This document shows positions 33,949 through 46,600 of a stretch of DNA of 64,000 nucleotides, piece by piece (the stretch's first letter is position 1; each line of letters starts with the position of its first letter). The position numbers and the translations under genes were made by a program. The notes under the pieces were generated by a model, which worked only from the letters and a program-made list of their open reading frames with translations, did no database searches and was not told where the DNA came from. The DNA lies in the NCBI GenBank assembly GCA_037957365.1, contig JARHVA010003165.1, positions 566,501 through 630,500 on the forward strand, given 5' to 3'. The stretch is from Torreya grandis. Taxonomy: Eukaryota; Streptophyta; Pinopsida; Cupressales; Taxaceae.

Positions 33949-36442
33949 TGTTGTCAACCTGGAGCTGCGCCCTGAATCGAAGACGTGCATGAAATGGCCA
34001 GTCCTTTATCCGGCTGAAACAATGGGATCTTCTCACGAGGGTGGGTGCCTCAACGGTGAGAAAAACCTCTAGAGAAAGCTGGTTCCTGTATGATGTATCA
34101 ATGAGGATCTTTACTCTATGTTGCGGACTACCATGGAAAAGGGAGAAGGAAACTTAAAGGGGAAATCCTACTTAAAAGGGGTGATACACCAAAAGTTTGA
34201 TCCACTCAACTTGGAACCTTGAACACTGAACAATCAAGGGAAAATTAAGACCTCAGATTTCAATCAATCACTTATGCATAAATATTTCATGAAGAGGTTC
34301 GATTCAATGACCAAACCCTGAGGGAAAACGATGGAGAGAGGTCCGATACAAGACACTTTGCAGCCACCTAACATCCACTTACAGCTTCAGCAAAAGACGT
34401 AAAAAACACTGAACATGACTTGCATAAGGATAATCTAGCAACTAGGTACGAATCAAAATTTGAGAAGGGAGAGAAATCTACCACTTGTGCAAATTGCTGA
34501 AGAAATATACACTATGTCAACACTTGAAATCTGAAAGTACAGTCCTTCTATTGATTGAAGAGGTTACACAACTCACCAATGGCAGAGTCTGGTCTAGCCT
34601 AGAGAATGATTGGATGATTTTTTAATCAAAGCTGAAAGCCATTTTATAGAGAGAATTACAAAAGGCCAAATATTGGTGTTGAAAATTTGAAGAGAAGGAT
34701 CAACTTAGGTTAGTTCAAGGTTGACTTGGCCTTTCAATAAAATATGTTTTCTCTTTGTCTTTGCATGAAGCTTCTTGCGCTTGAGGAAGTGAACTTTGTC
34801 TTTGTTATGAACCGCCCACCTCTCTTTGCATGGAAATCCACGCCAAGGTCAATTTTAGAACTCTACGTGAGCTTGCTTGATGTCGAGTTGGAACGTTTGA
34901 AAGCTGAGTTAACCGTTTGGTACGCTGAGTTGACCGTTTGGTACGCTGAGTTGGACGAAGAGATCGACTGAGTTGACTGTTTGGTAAGCTGAGTTGGACG
35001 AAGAGATCATTCTCCCTCGCATGGAAAACTCCTAGTGGATGCGGCATTTAACAATCAGTCAACTCTAAATCTCGAACAGTCAACTTGACATTCGAATTTG
35101 GAACTTCGGTTGAAGCTGAGTTGGACCCTAGGATGCGTGGAGTTGATCCGGAGATGAGCGGGATTTCAATAACCAGTCAACTGAAGCTTTGACCGGTGTT
35201 CGAAAATAGCCCCTGATTGCATGTATTTTAACCCTGTTCTGGTCTCCCTGTTTGTGTCTATTTCTAGCGGGATTCTATATTTGGATGTATTTTTATTTAT
35301 ATTTCCTCGGATATTCTGTTTTTCAACTCTCCATCAAATTATCTATTTTCTATCCTCTTTTGCACAGTCAACCTCCATTACTTTCAGATTTTTGGTTGTC
35401 TCGGCTTAATTCTTCGGCCCTGTCTTCGGACTTTCCTGTGGCCTTTATTTCTTCTCTTATGTTGGCTTCGGACTTAATTTTGTCGAGTTTATTTAAAGGG
35501 GCCTCTCCGAATTTCTTTGGACTTTTTGTCTGAAGGAATTCCTAAGGACAAAAAGCCCGAAGGTTTGCTTTGTTCTTTCCCTTTGCTGTTTGCTTTGTCG
35601 GTTTTTGTTTGGACCACTAAGTCATTTTCCCGCGGACAAAATGTCTGCAAGAATTATCTTGGTCTCTTCCTTTGGCCTTCGGAACTCTTCTTCGGGTTTC
35701 TTTTCTCGGGCTTTTGCGCGGCCATTTGTCCGAATTTCTTTGGACTTTTTGTCCGAAGGAATTCCTTCGGACAAAAAGCCCGAAGGAATTAGTCCTTCGC
35801 TTTTTCCTTCGACTGCCTTCCGAAAAATTACCCTTCGGAAAATACACAGAGGTACAGGCACCGACCAAGTGCCCTCCGCAAGGGCTCGTGGCTCTCCCTC
35901 TATGCCCTTCGGAAAAATTGCAATAGTCACCTGGGTTTTTGCAAAGGTCCGAATCTATTCCCATACCTTCCCGAAGGGTAGGTGCCTTCGGGATTGTTGA
36001 AAATGACCCTTTCGAAGGGTACCTTGCCCTTCGGGGTTCTTGTAATGGACTCTTTCTTTCGGCTTCTTATCTATTGTCATTTTCCCCTTGAATCTTTTGC
36101 AAATGGTCTCTTGGCTGATAAAATGACCCTTCGGCAAATGAATGAACCCTTCAGCATCTTTGGAAGCTTTGATCCTTAGGATATTTTTTGCTAAGGTCCT
36201 CCTCTCCTGGTGATCCTTCGGGCTTTAAACAAGTGCCATTTCATTCGGACAAAATGTCCGAAGCAATTGAATCTTCAGCTAGTGACCCTTCGGACAAAAA
36301 TGTCCGAAGGATTCAAACCCTTTAGAACTTCGAAATGATCTTTGCCCCTTTGTAAAAACACAAAACATCTGTTCTCTTTAGAATTTGCTCTTTCAACTGC
36401 TTGAATAAATCTGTTCTTTCCTTTGGGGTAAAATTGTCAACA
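33949..36442 (+). repeat. F2 3' LTR
   Basis: 2494 bp, starting TGTTGTCAACCTGG and ending GTCAACA before the duplication GGTAG. It lacks the transposon found in the 5' LTR, so it shows the empty site. A short palindrome (stem CCTTCGGACA, loop AAAA) lies at 36287-36310, and another at 36244-36262. Confidence 0.85.
34641..34648 (-). promoter_or_regulatory. Possible minus-strand TATA box upstream of the antisense ORF
   Basis: The minus strand reads TATAAAAT. It lies in the 3' LTR about 870 bp upstream of the antisense frame, and the same site is in the 5' LTR near 29072. A promoter here could drive the antisense gene, but this rests on one short motif. Confidence 0.25.
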
Positions 36443-37205
36443 GGTAGGCCACTCTTAGAATAGGCCAAGTGATTCTTGAATGATGAGCTCAATCCTTTGC
36501 TTCTTCCTCATTCGAACAATGCCAACCCCTTTGAGAATTTGTCTCAATAATTGTGGATTATGGGGATCATGGCACATGCACCCCAAGACATTTCGAATGT
36601 GGTTGGGAATTTGTAAGTTTTCATTTGATTGTAACATACACAGCTTATTTTGGAAGAGGCAGCCCAAATTCATAATTTTTTGCAAGAGTGCTGTCAATTA
36701 AGTGTTTATGCGGATATTTGTGAGTCAAGGGTGGCCAAAATGTAACATTCCGAGATGCTTGAGTAGTGGCTGCCTATTTGAGCTTCACATGGTGTTACTT
36801 CTCCTATCCATGGTGTGTTGGAGTTCCTACACACTATTGAGCATATCTTCCGATATGAGTATATCATGCTTCAGTCAACCATGTGTGAGCAACGCTGACT
36901 TGATATTGAGAAGGATGATGCTATGCTTTTGGTTGCAGGCTTGAAGAGCCAGATAGAGGTTCAACATGGCTACTCCCAGGAGCATAGTAACCAACAATCC
37001 TAACTTTAACACAAACTTATACTTAAAAGGTGGTTGTTTATGAATAAGAGGTCACTCTAATGAAGGGGAAGTTGTAAGTTGTGCACATGGATAAGTTTTC
37101 ACATGAGCATGAACTTGTGGAAGAGAAACATCTGAATCAATGCATAATGGAGGTCTATGCACTTCTCATTGAACTTTAGCAATTGAAATTAGAGTGACAT
37201 CTTCA
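36443..37205 (-). repeat. F1 variant 2, continuation after F2
   Basis: From GGTAGGCC the variant 2 block interrupted at 28376 resumes, with the minus-strand frame 36455-36697 (NLQIPNHIRNVLGCMCHDPH). Homology to other copies ends near 36740. Positions 36740-37205 show no clear gene and no match elsewhere in the window. Confidence 0.5.
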
Positions 37206-38360
37206 TGATGATGTTCTATTGGATCCTCAATTCCTTGTTTCTTCTATCGGTCACGGAAAGTAGGCATACTTGCACGCTATTCTTCCATGTGTCTCTTATA
37301 GGACATGTCCTTGTGGTACTTTTGTTGCATCCTCTCTTCTTGCTCTGCTTGATGTCATTAATGGAATTCCCAACTCTATGGGGTTTAGCAATTCACATAT
37401 TTATTTTCATCTCCTCCTTCATGTTCTTGCATCGCCTTCCATGTGTTTGGACTGATATTGCCATCAGTTGCTTCTTGTGGTTAGCTTCAAACTGATGGCT
37501 TCTTATCTTGCTATCTTCTAGCGGTGACTTCACCTCATTATGCGTAGTTTGGAATGTGCTCTTCTCATAAGTTTTTGGTTAATATTATGCTTTTCCTTCC
37601 TCACGGCTTCCTTGAATTTCATGCAATAAATATTGCACCTTCCTCATATATATCGGGTTGATTTCAGCTTACTCCTCTCAGAAACTCTTCTGTACTGTGT
37701 GCAAATAATGTTGCGTCTTTGTAGCTGTGGGTTGACTTATCTTTGCTCTTCACACAGCCTCGGATGCCTTCTCTGGAGTTTCATCCACAGGGTCCTCATT
37801 TGCCTTTGCCTTTGGGTCACGAGGTTCTTCTTCACCCTTTTTGTCCATTGCACACTGCTGCATATGGACATTTACTCCAAAACCCCTTGATTATCATTTT
37901 TTCACAATAATTTTATGCTTCATGGGAATCTAGGGTTTTCATATTTTCCATCTCCTCCTGTGTATCCTCTATGTTGTGAACAAAAATACTTGTGCTCTCC
38001 TTATGGTCTCTTTTCTTTACCCGTCTCTGTGCAGGCTGCTCCCACACATTGTGCACCTTCTTATGCTTCTGTTGGCTGCCGTGGAATGATATCCACCTTG
38101 CCTTTACCAGTTTCACACTGGTGGAACTGGGCCTCTTCTTGGCTTTGTATCCCCTTTGTTGTTGCTTTTGTTTCAGGTCCCGCTAGACTCATCACAGGTT
38201 CCTCCATAATTATAATGTCACCCACAACAGGTCCCATCTCAGCAAGTATTGATCCCTCCAACCTTTCACAAAAAATCAAATATGTCAGTTGATGAGGAAA
38301 ATGGATAAACAACTGAACTAATTCAATGTACCATTCAATCCAACCTTGGTGGTCCTCCAA
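37205..38360 (-). repeat. F1 internal region joined to variant 2
   Basis: The F1 body from the GTAGGCATACTTGC block to the joint near 38165 is followed by variant 2. Minus-strand frames 37913-38116 and 38061-38360 overlap in different phases, showing a frameshift at the junction. The combined frame reads RLEGSILAEMGPVVGDIIIM followed by TKGIQSQEEAQFHQC. Confidence 0.55.
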
Positions 38361-41300
38361 TCAACTGTGAACCTTACGACATTAAAACAACTGTCTATGC
38401 ATTTAGGGCACAATTTTTTTTTTCACATAAAGATATTTACTTGACTTACACTACGATATGTCGTTCAATGCTTTAATTTGTCCTTATAATTCAATGAAGG
38501 TAATTATTGTGCTCGCAATCCAATACAATAAAGAAGTTTCACTTTGCAACAAGAAAAAAATAATGAGTTTACATCCAGATAAAATGATCATCTCTATTGG
38601 TTCAGTAATTTTATATTTTTCTGATAACAAAACAAGATATCTAACACGCTTAAAGCAATTCTCTTAAATGAATTGATCAAATATCAATTTGTCAAGTACC
38701 TGCTCCGCCTGCTTTACAAAACCACATAAAACAAGTGTCAGTGTTAAGCTGGCAAGTAATTACCTGTCACATTTCATCATGTTATTCTATCCAATAAACA
38801 TGTTAAATATGGTACCAACAATCAATTAATATTCTTATAACTATTTACACGTAAGCAAAAATACAATCAAGATTAAATACAAGTTTGCAGCAAAATGCTC
38901 ATTTTTAGTCTATAGAGGATTAACACAAAGAAAATATAAATAGTATTCCTTCCTTAATTACTCCAATGACAACAACTTAATCTATAATAATTCATCCAGA
39001 TTGCCCTCAAATCATGATTGCCAACACCACCACTTTCCATTTTACGATTTTACTAATGACAAAACATCAAGTTGTAAGGCTTGTTGGCATGGAGCGAAAT
39101 CTGCTCATGGCGTTGTGAGAGATGATCTCACACTAATTTATCAGTAATGAAACCTCTCATACTACCCTCCAACCTCCTATGATGTATTCTATCATTCGTA
39201 GACTCTGTAAATACGATTAAGTCTAAGGAATGACAGGATTCTCCAAAATCTAGGATATGCGTTATAGTTTCAATAGAACTTATTTACAAGAACCTCAGAC
39301 CTACACGTTGGGCTAGCACTGCCATAGATCCACACTGATAAAACACCATTAATAACCCCAAACTAAAAGACGTCTTTCTTACACGGGCAATGTAAAATAA
39401 AATTAAGTAAAGAAGCTATCAAACACCCCCAAATGTATGTTGGCTACCACATTTTAATCAAGATTATCTTCATACTTTTTCACATACCCATTATATACAA
39501 TCAGGGCTTTACTTCTGCCCAACTACTCAATAAATAGGAGCGCCAAGCCCGGCAAAGATAACAGTTGTTAGTTCTACCTGGCGCTACCGTTAATTTACTC
39601 CATTTTCTATGCCACAAAATGAAAAGACACTCTAAGCAAATGAAAAGAATATCAAAAGAGGATTATAAACTTTTGTTTAGCACTAACACACCCAATAGCA
39701 AAGAATAACTATCCTTCGTTGGAGAAAATTGTCTTGGGAGATGAGGACAACGCAATATGCCAGATCTAAACAATTATCAAAACCATGCAAACAAGGATAT
39801 AATTAACATTAAGCCATTGACTACATACTGCAAGACTGCAATTTACACTTGGATTATTAACTCACCCTTTGGAACCACTAAATGAATAGCCAAAACATTT
39901 AAGCACCCTGCTAGCTACACCTTATTGAGCTGCCAAACTGCCTACGTCTATCATGACAGCCACATGACAACAATTTCCTCTCCAGGACCATTATACAACA
40001 ATTGTAATGAGGATAGCGAGTTGAAACAAAGTATAGCGCCATACAGAAACTACAATTTAACATATTACTGTACCGATTTTACTCAGCCAGCCAAAGAGGT
40101 GAGATGCTATAGACCCAAAAAAAAGTCATCTCAGGAAAAAGGCAATACACATAGCCATGACAACCCTGAAATTTTCCACCTCTACACCAATATTCTGGCA
40201 ATCTACCATATTAAAGGCAGGATTATAACACCTAACAACAAACAAACAAGATATAGAGAGCTGAACGCCATATCCAACCTGCATAGGGGCAGCATAAGGC
40301 TAAAGAACTGAGTGCTGCTATTGATGGGTGCTGGAAGGAACAAATCAGTCCCATCAATCCTCCAAACAGATCGATCAGGTAAACAATTCTAGCCAGCTTG
40401 GTCAATTCAGGATAGAGATGATACAAAACAGAAGATAAAGGAATATAAGGCGCCACAACTACGATCTCAAGATCATCCCTCACTTGACTCAGCAAACCAA
40501 ACAATATTCCTACCAAACTTGTTTATCACTCAAATAACTGATTGAAATTCACAAGTAAATCACTTGCCTGTTAAAACTCAAATCTCGTTGCTATTGGCTG
40601 ACTTCCTCTGCTGTTCAGAATTGTTTCTCCTTCTTCCTTCTTCACCTCTCAACTCCTGAGCTCCTCCGATCAATGATTCATTCTTCTTGTTTTCCTCAAG
40701 CGATTTAAATTTATAGGCGACAAGTTCTGAATTTGGGGGGGGACACATAGCAGGATCATTTATTTCCTTTTGCACACTTTTCTTCCTCCAAGGTGGCGTG
40801 GGAGGGTGGACGGAGCCATCCTTATGCGTGGGGAGAATTACTTTTTTTTGGCCATTTTTTTTTTCTAATTCCTTTTTCCATCCTCAAGGTATGGTCAAAG
40901 TGATAAGTATCTCACCCGCACCATTAAAGCCATACAAAACGTCACTCAAGCCAGTCATGGGGTTTCGTGCTAAGTCTCACTAATAAATAACTTGTCAAAT
41001 CCTTTTATTATAACATCTAACTAATATATAAATATTATTATTAACAATCATATTAAATATTATCATGCATATACAACATCAGATCGCAAGATTAAATCTA
41101 CGTGCACCTTAAATATGTCAGTATTTAAAAATTATCATATATTTATCATTAACTCTTATGTGGTCTTAAACTTAAACGTATTATGTTGTGATATCATATA
41201 CACAATTATTTTCAATAAATAAATGTTACATTGATATGTAATGACTTCCACATATAGTTTCATTTTATTGTTTTCTTAGACCAATAACAAATTGAACGGC

Positions 41301-41507
41301 TTTTTATAAGTCAAAGCTGGGACCAACGCCAAATCTAATTATGGAAGAAATTGTTTACGTAAACTAAATCCATAAACTGATTGCAAATTGTTATTGTTAT
41401 AAGTTTATTTATGTAAAATGTGAAGTGTTCAAGGGTTCGATTAAGCCTCCCATGTAATTGTAATCTCCTTCTTAAGCATCTTCTCCAAATATTTCTAAGG
41501 GATTTCC
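38361..41507. other. AT-rich, apparently single-copy stretch
   Basis: This part does not match any other portion of the window. It is AT-rich with no long coding frame on either strand. Plus-strand frames at 38458 and 39925 have no recognisable domains. Low-copy sequence here could be intron or upstream sequence of a host gene; see 40232-40800. Confidence 0.4.
40232..40800 (-). CDS. Possible 5' region of an unidentified host gene
   Basis: On the minus strand a TATA-like CTATAAATTTAA lies near 40708-40719. It is followed by a purine-rich leader (40578-40700) with several AGGAGG-type motifs and then a short frame to 40232 encoding about 90 residues with hydrophobic stretches (VVVAPYIPLSSVLYHLYPEL). 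No ATG opens this frame: it begins at a TTG near 40516. This could equally be a 5' untranslated exon or chance. The product is not recognised. Confidence 0.2.
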
Positions 41508-42062
41508 TATAACACCCGAGGGCTGTATAACTTGTACCAAGAAAGCAAATGACCTCATTTGAGCAATAAACTCACACACAATTATAAGAAAAAAATGCCT
41601 TGAGGCATTGCATGACATACCAAGAACAACAGGTCACCAATAGACACCTTCGTAATTACATTTCGAGAGATAGACGAGGGTCTGAACACATTAAAGAATT
41701 CACGATTTCTTCCAATTTACTTCTAGCTACCTCCCCATCCCCATATTTACGAGGATTCAAAGATTATTAAATTCTATGTAGTAATAAATAACAAAATAAT
41801 ACCATTTTCCCCTCAAGAGTGGCCCATGTTGAGCATTAATGGGCGGAGGTTTAAGTTTAAAAGGTAATAGAATGGATAGAAGAGAGTATATATGGTTACA
41901 CTATGCAAAGATTAGATGCTTATTCATACATATACTTAAATTACCATAAAATTTCAAACTTGGATAGAAGAATAGTATAACTACTAAGTCGTAGAATGAA
42001 TCCAACACATGAGATAACTAAATGATCAAACTAGGGAACGTGTCCCTAAAGGGGTTGTTACA
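41508..42062. mobile_element. Candidate solo LTR
   Basis: The 555-bp segment starts TATAACACCCGAGG and ends GGGGTTGTTACA, so a TGTAACA/TGTTACA-type terminal pair is present if the first G is mutated. Such ends are common in plant Ty3/gypsy LTRs. No convincing target duplication was seen, and the right side is directly joined to an F1 LTR fragment. Confidence 0.35.
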
Positions 42063-42490
42063 TGTATCTTTTTTTGTGCGAAGTTACCTTCTTCATACAA
42101 GCTCTATGCCTTAGCCAAAATTCTGTAAACCACCTTCACATAATTCCAAGCTATCTTCCTCCCGCGCAAATGCACGCTTGTACACTCTTGAAAGCCTTCA
42201 AAACTGTTGTGTTGTGTGACCATGCACTGGAAAAGTTGGATTTATTCTTTGACTGATTGAATCTCTTTTTAGGTGATGCTAGATTGCTCATTCACTTGGG
42301 ATGCTCCTACATCAGACTTACCATGTAATTAAAATGTAAACTCCCACTTATAAGAAGGGTATGAGTGATAGATCTACTCTTTTATTCGGCAACCAAGGCC
42401 ACTGCGTGCCCTTCCACCTGATGGGTTTCCTAAGCAAACTTGCTCTAAGTTTCCTTCGTTTCTAGACCCTCCTCGGGCCAGAAGCCATCA
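42063..42490 (-). repeat. F1 LTR fragment (U3 side)
   Basis: It begins within the LTR at the TTACCTTCTTCAT block and runs to the LTR edge ...AAGCCATCA. The U5 and promoter side is missing. Confidence 0.65.
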
Positions 42491-42935
42491 ACCATCTCAT
42501 AGCTCCGATACCTTCCCTCTTCCCCTTCACTATCCTTCTTCCTCTTCTACTCTTCTCCATGGTGGATTTGCATCCACCTCTTACTCCTCTTGCGGGTCTG
42601 CACCCATTTCTTTTTGCTGTCCTCTAGTAAGTGCTTTCAACACTTACTATATTATGTGTCCCGCATTTATTATTTTTGTGCACACTTTATCTTCCCTTGT
42701 TTGTCTATACCCACCCTTGTCTCCTCTTGTGAGTCTACGTTCACCCCTATGTCCTCTTGTGGGTCTATGTCCACCTTTGTCTGACCACCTCTGCCGAAAT
42801 GTCCTTGCATCTTTTTCCTTCTTCCCCTCGTGCGCCTCTAGCTTTTTTGGTTCAACACACACTTCCTTATTCTGATGGTCATGGTAAGTAGGCATACTTG
42901 TGTGTTTTTCTTCCATGCGTCTCTCATGGGGCATG
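42491..42935 (-). repeat. Short F1 internal fragment with minisatellite
   Basis: A pyrimidine tract, hairpin minisatellite units (GTGGGTCTATGTCCAC and relatives) and the GTAGGCATACTTG block. It joins a second LTR fragment directly near 42936, a deletion joint. Confidence 0.6.
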
Positions 42936-43611
42936 TTTTGAGTAGGTTTTATGATCTTGTTGCGCATTGCCAACTATCTCTGCTTCCTTCATAAGCTCAT
43001 TTATGCTAGTTCACGTAAACTCAAAATGGATTCTAGTTGCAACTTTCCTTTTCCTCATGGAGCCTGCAAACAACTTGCTTTTACACCACTGCACTCTTAT
43101 GCCTTAGCAAGTCTTCTATCTTTTGCGTGCTATTGCGTAAATATTATCTTTTGTGCCTTGCTCTTCATTCATTGGCACGTTCCTTTTTCTATATGTAGTT
43201 ACCTTCTTCATGCGTGCTCCATGCCTTAGCCAATATTTTTTAATCCATTATTTCTTGAACCTTTGTGAAACTTCAAGCTATTTTCCTCCCACACGTGTAT
43301 TCTTGCACTATATTGAAAGCTTTCAAAACTGTTGCATCGTGCAATTATGCAGTAGAAAAGTTGGATTTATTCTTTGACTAACTCTCTTTTTGGGTGATGT
43401 AAGATTGCCAATTTGCCTAGGATACTCCTACATCAGACTCCCCAAGTAATTAAAAAATGTATTCCCACTTACAAGTAGGTTATGAATGATAAATCCACTC
43501 ATTTCGTTGACCACCAAGGCGATGATGTTCCCTTCCACTTGACAGGGTGCTTAAGCAAGCTTTCTCTATGCTTCATCTTTTTCCAAACTAGCCTTGGGCC
43601 TTAAACCATCA
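42936..43611 (-). repeat. F1 LTR fragment
   Basis: It starts inside the LTR at GTAGGTTTTATGATCTTG and ends at the true edge ...AAACCATCA, followed by the pyrimidine tract. It lacks the U5 and promoter side. Confidence 0.65.
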
Positions 43612-46600
43612 ACCTCCTCCTAGCTATGATACCTTTTCTCTTCCCCTTCACTCTCCTTTTTGCTCGTCTTCTCCATGGTGGATTTGCATCCACATCTAAC
43701 TCTTCTTTTGGGTTTGTTCCCACCTCTTTTGTTTCGCCTACGCTATGTGTTTTTAACACTTCTTATCTTGTGTGCCTCACATTTCTTATTTTCCACATAC
43801 CCTTTCTCTTCTCTTGTGGGTCTATGCCAACCTTTGTCTCTTCTTGTGCGTCTACATCCACCCTAGTCTCCTCTTGTGGGTCTATGTCCACCTTTGTCTA
43901 CCTGCTCCATTAAAAGGTCCTTTTACCTTTTTCCTTCTTCCACCTGTGTGCTCTAAGTTTTTCATTGCCACACACACTTCCTTCTTTCTTATGTTGGTTG
44001 CGGAAGTAGGCATACTTGCGCGCTATTCTTCCATGTATCTCTCATAGGGCATGTCTATGTGGAACTCCAACTGCATCATCTCTTCTTTCTCCACTTGATG
44101 TCGCTAATGTCATTCTAACCTCTATGAGGTTTAGCAACTGCCATCTTTTTCGTTGTCTCCTCCATGTAATCATGCCACCTTCTGCGTGTTTGGATTGATA
44201 TATCCATCAATCTCTTCTCCCTTGTGGATGTGCACCCACCTTTGACTCTTCTTGTGAGTCTGTGGCCACCTCTTTTTGTCTACCTCTACCAAGTGTGTTC
44301 AATGCTTCCTCTCTTGTGTGCCTCATTTATTATTTTCCATGCACCTGTTCTCTTCTCTTATGGGTCTATGCCTACCTTTGTTTGCTCTTATGGGTTTACA
44401 CCCACCCTTGTCTCCTCTTATGGGTTTATGCTCACATTTATCCGTTCACCTCCACCAAAAATGTCATTGTACTTTTTTTTGTCTTCCACCTGTGCTTCTC
44501 TAGCTTTTCCTCTACTGCACACAATTTCTTCTTTCTTCTTTCGGTCATGGAAGGTAGGCATACTTGCGTGCTATTCTTCCACGTGTCTCTCACAGGGAAT
44601 TTCTATGCGGGACCCCTGCTGCATCCTCTCTTCCTCCTCCACTTGATGTAGTTAATGGCATTCCCAACTCTATGGGGTTTAATAACTCCCATCTCTCTCC
44701 TTATCTCCTCCTCCATGTTCTTGTACTCCCTTACACATGTCTGGACTGATATTGCCATCAATGGCTTCTCCTAGAGTTGGTGGCTTCCTACCTTGCTATC
44801 TTATTGTAGTGACTTTACCTCCTTGTGTGCAGCTGGGAATGTGCTCTCATCTACTTTGGGATGATGTTCCACTCTTCATTCCTCCAGTGGTTTCCTTGAA
44901 TTTCGCACAACAAATATTGTGCCTTCCTATTCAATTTTGGGTTGACTTTGGCTTGCTCCTATTGACAACTCCTTTGTTCTGTGTGAAAAAAACATTGCAT
45001 CCTTATCATTTGCGCACAAACTTCTCTTTGCTCTTTGCACATCTTAAGATGCCTTCTGTGAAGTTTCATCCATAGGATTGTCCTCCTATGCCTTTGGGGC
45101 AAGAGGTTCTTTTCCAATTTTGTCCATCGCACACCACTACATATGAACATTTTATCTTGATTGTTATCGCTACACAATAATCGTGTGATTCCTTGGAGTC
45201 TAGAGTTCCCATATTTTCCTTCTGTTGTGTCTATTCAATGCTATGCACAAGAACACTTGTGCTATCCTCATAGTATTTTTTCTGCACACTTGTCTTTGTG
45301 CAGGATACTGCCATACCTTGTGCATCTTCCTATGCTTTTGTTGGTCTCTATGGAATGATATCCACCTTACCTTCACTCGTTGCACACTATCACAACTAAG
45401 CCTCTACTTGGCTTTGTACCTGGAATGATATAACCTTATTTGTATCTGATGCTTACGCATCTTCCTTGCACAACCTTTTCAATGCCTTACATCATCACTG
45501 CTCTCTTTCTTGCAAGCATTGGCTAGCACTCTCCTACCTTTCACGGGTTTCTTGCATCATCTCTCGGTTCTCTTTCTGACCTCTGTGTTGTTTCCATGTT
45601 GGCTCTTTCCTTGCATTACCCTTTGTGGTAACCTTTTCCTCTTTGCTCTAGTGACGAGGCTTTACAGATTCCTTCTAGTGGCTCTTGAATATTCTCTTCC
45701 ATTTGGGATAGCCTTTTTGATGTACTACTTGGTTCAGTAGTTTGGACACCATTTATTGCCAATTTTGCACCCTCTTCTTTCCATTCCATCTCCCCTCTTG
45801 GATATCTCTCCAACCCTTTGTTGTGATACCACACAACCTTCTCTGTGCATACTCCACCATCAAAACAGATGGTTGGAGTCCTCTACACCCTTTGACGCAA
45901 AATAGTGTTCGACATCGAAGACCTACTCCCTCATTTCTTCAAGGCCTCTTTTATGGAGATCAATTGTGCTTCAGCTTTAGGCTAACTCTTTGTGCTCCTC
46001 GAAACCTGTGTGGGATCTTCTTTCTTATGGGTCTTTCCCTTCTTTTTTGTGGGATATTTCCTCACAACATTCCTTCTCTCCACTCGTGTTATCCTATCTT
46101 GTTGTGCTTGTAACATAAAGGTTACCTTCTCCATCTTCGTTGAGATCTGTGACTCCGGGACATGTCTCCTCTTGGTTTTTTACTAAGCCATCTTCTTCAC
46201 TTCTTGTTTTGTACCCATTTTTTCTTGATGGAGAACAACTTTCATCCTTTGCACCTTCTACCCAATACTCAAATTAGAAGATGCTCTTTCTTCCCACGCA
46301 CTTAATTGCCTCATATTTGGCAAATTTTCATCACTTTTATAACTTGGATGCTTGCAGGTCACTCCAGAACTTGCATTACATGCCACCTACTTTTGTGATC
46401 ATTGCAATCCTACGTAGGCTCTCCTGGCTTGTGAACCACTTCAACAAAGCCTCCCTCTATGATCCTATGCAACTTATCCTCTTTATCGAGTTTTTTGCCT
46501 TTGTTTTGCTTTCCACTCTTCGCTTTCAACCCACCTTCTCACTGTGGATAACAATGTTCCGCTAGTTGCCTCACATTTGATGGTATGGTAGCCTTCTTTT

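Larger units (their letters stand above)
28377..36442 (+). mobile_element. F2: complete LTR element without gag-pol
   Basis: An 8.07-kb element bounded by TGTTGTCAACC... and ...AAATTGTCAACA and flanked by GGTAG (28372-28376 and 36443-36447). The 5' LTR is 28377-31846 (including a 972-bp DNA transposon), the interior is 31847-33948 and the 3' LTR is 33949-36442. A PBS follows the 5' LTR, so the element runs on the plus strand. The 2.1-kb interior encodes no gag, protease, RT or integrase. Its only long frame is on the minus strand. In the first 180 bp the two LTRs differ at 11 sites, all transitions, so the insertion is old. It would need proteins from another element to move. Confidence 0.85.

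Noticed and set aside
39925..40311. 128-codon plus-strand frame
   Set aside because: It has no recognisable motif, a biased composition and no promoter or splice context. It overlaps the weak minus-strand candidate. Kept as unassigned.
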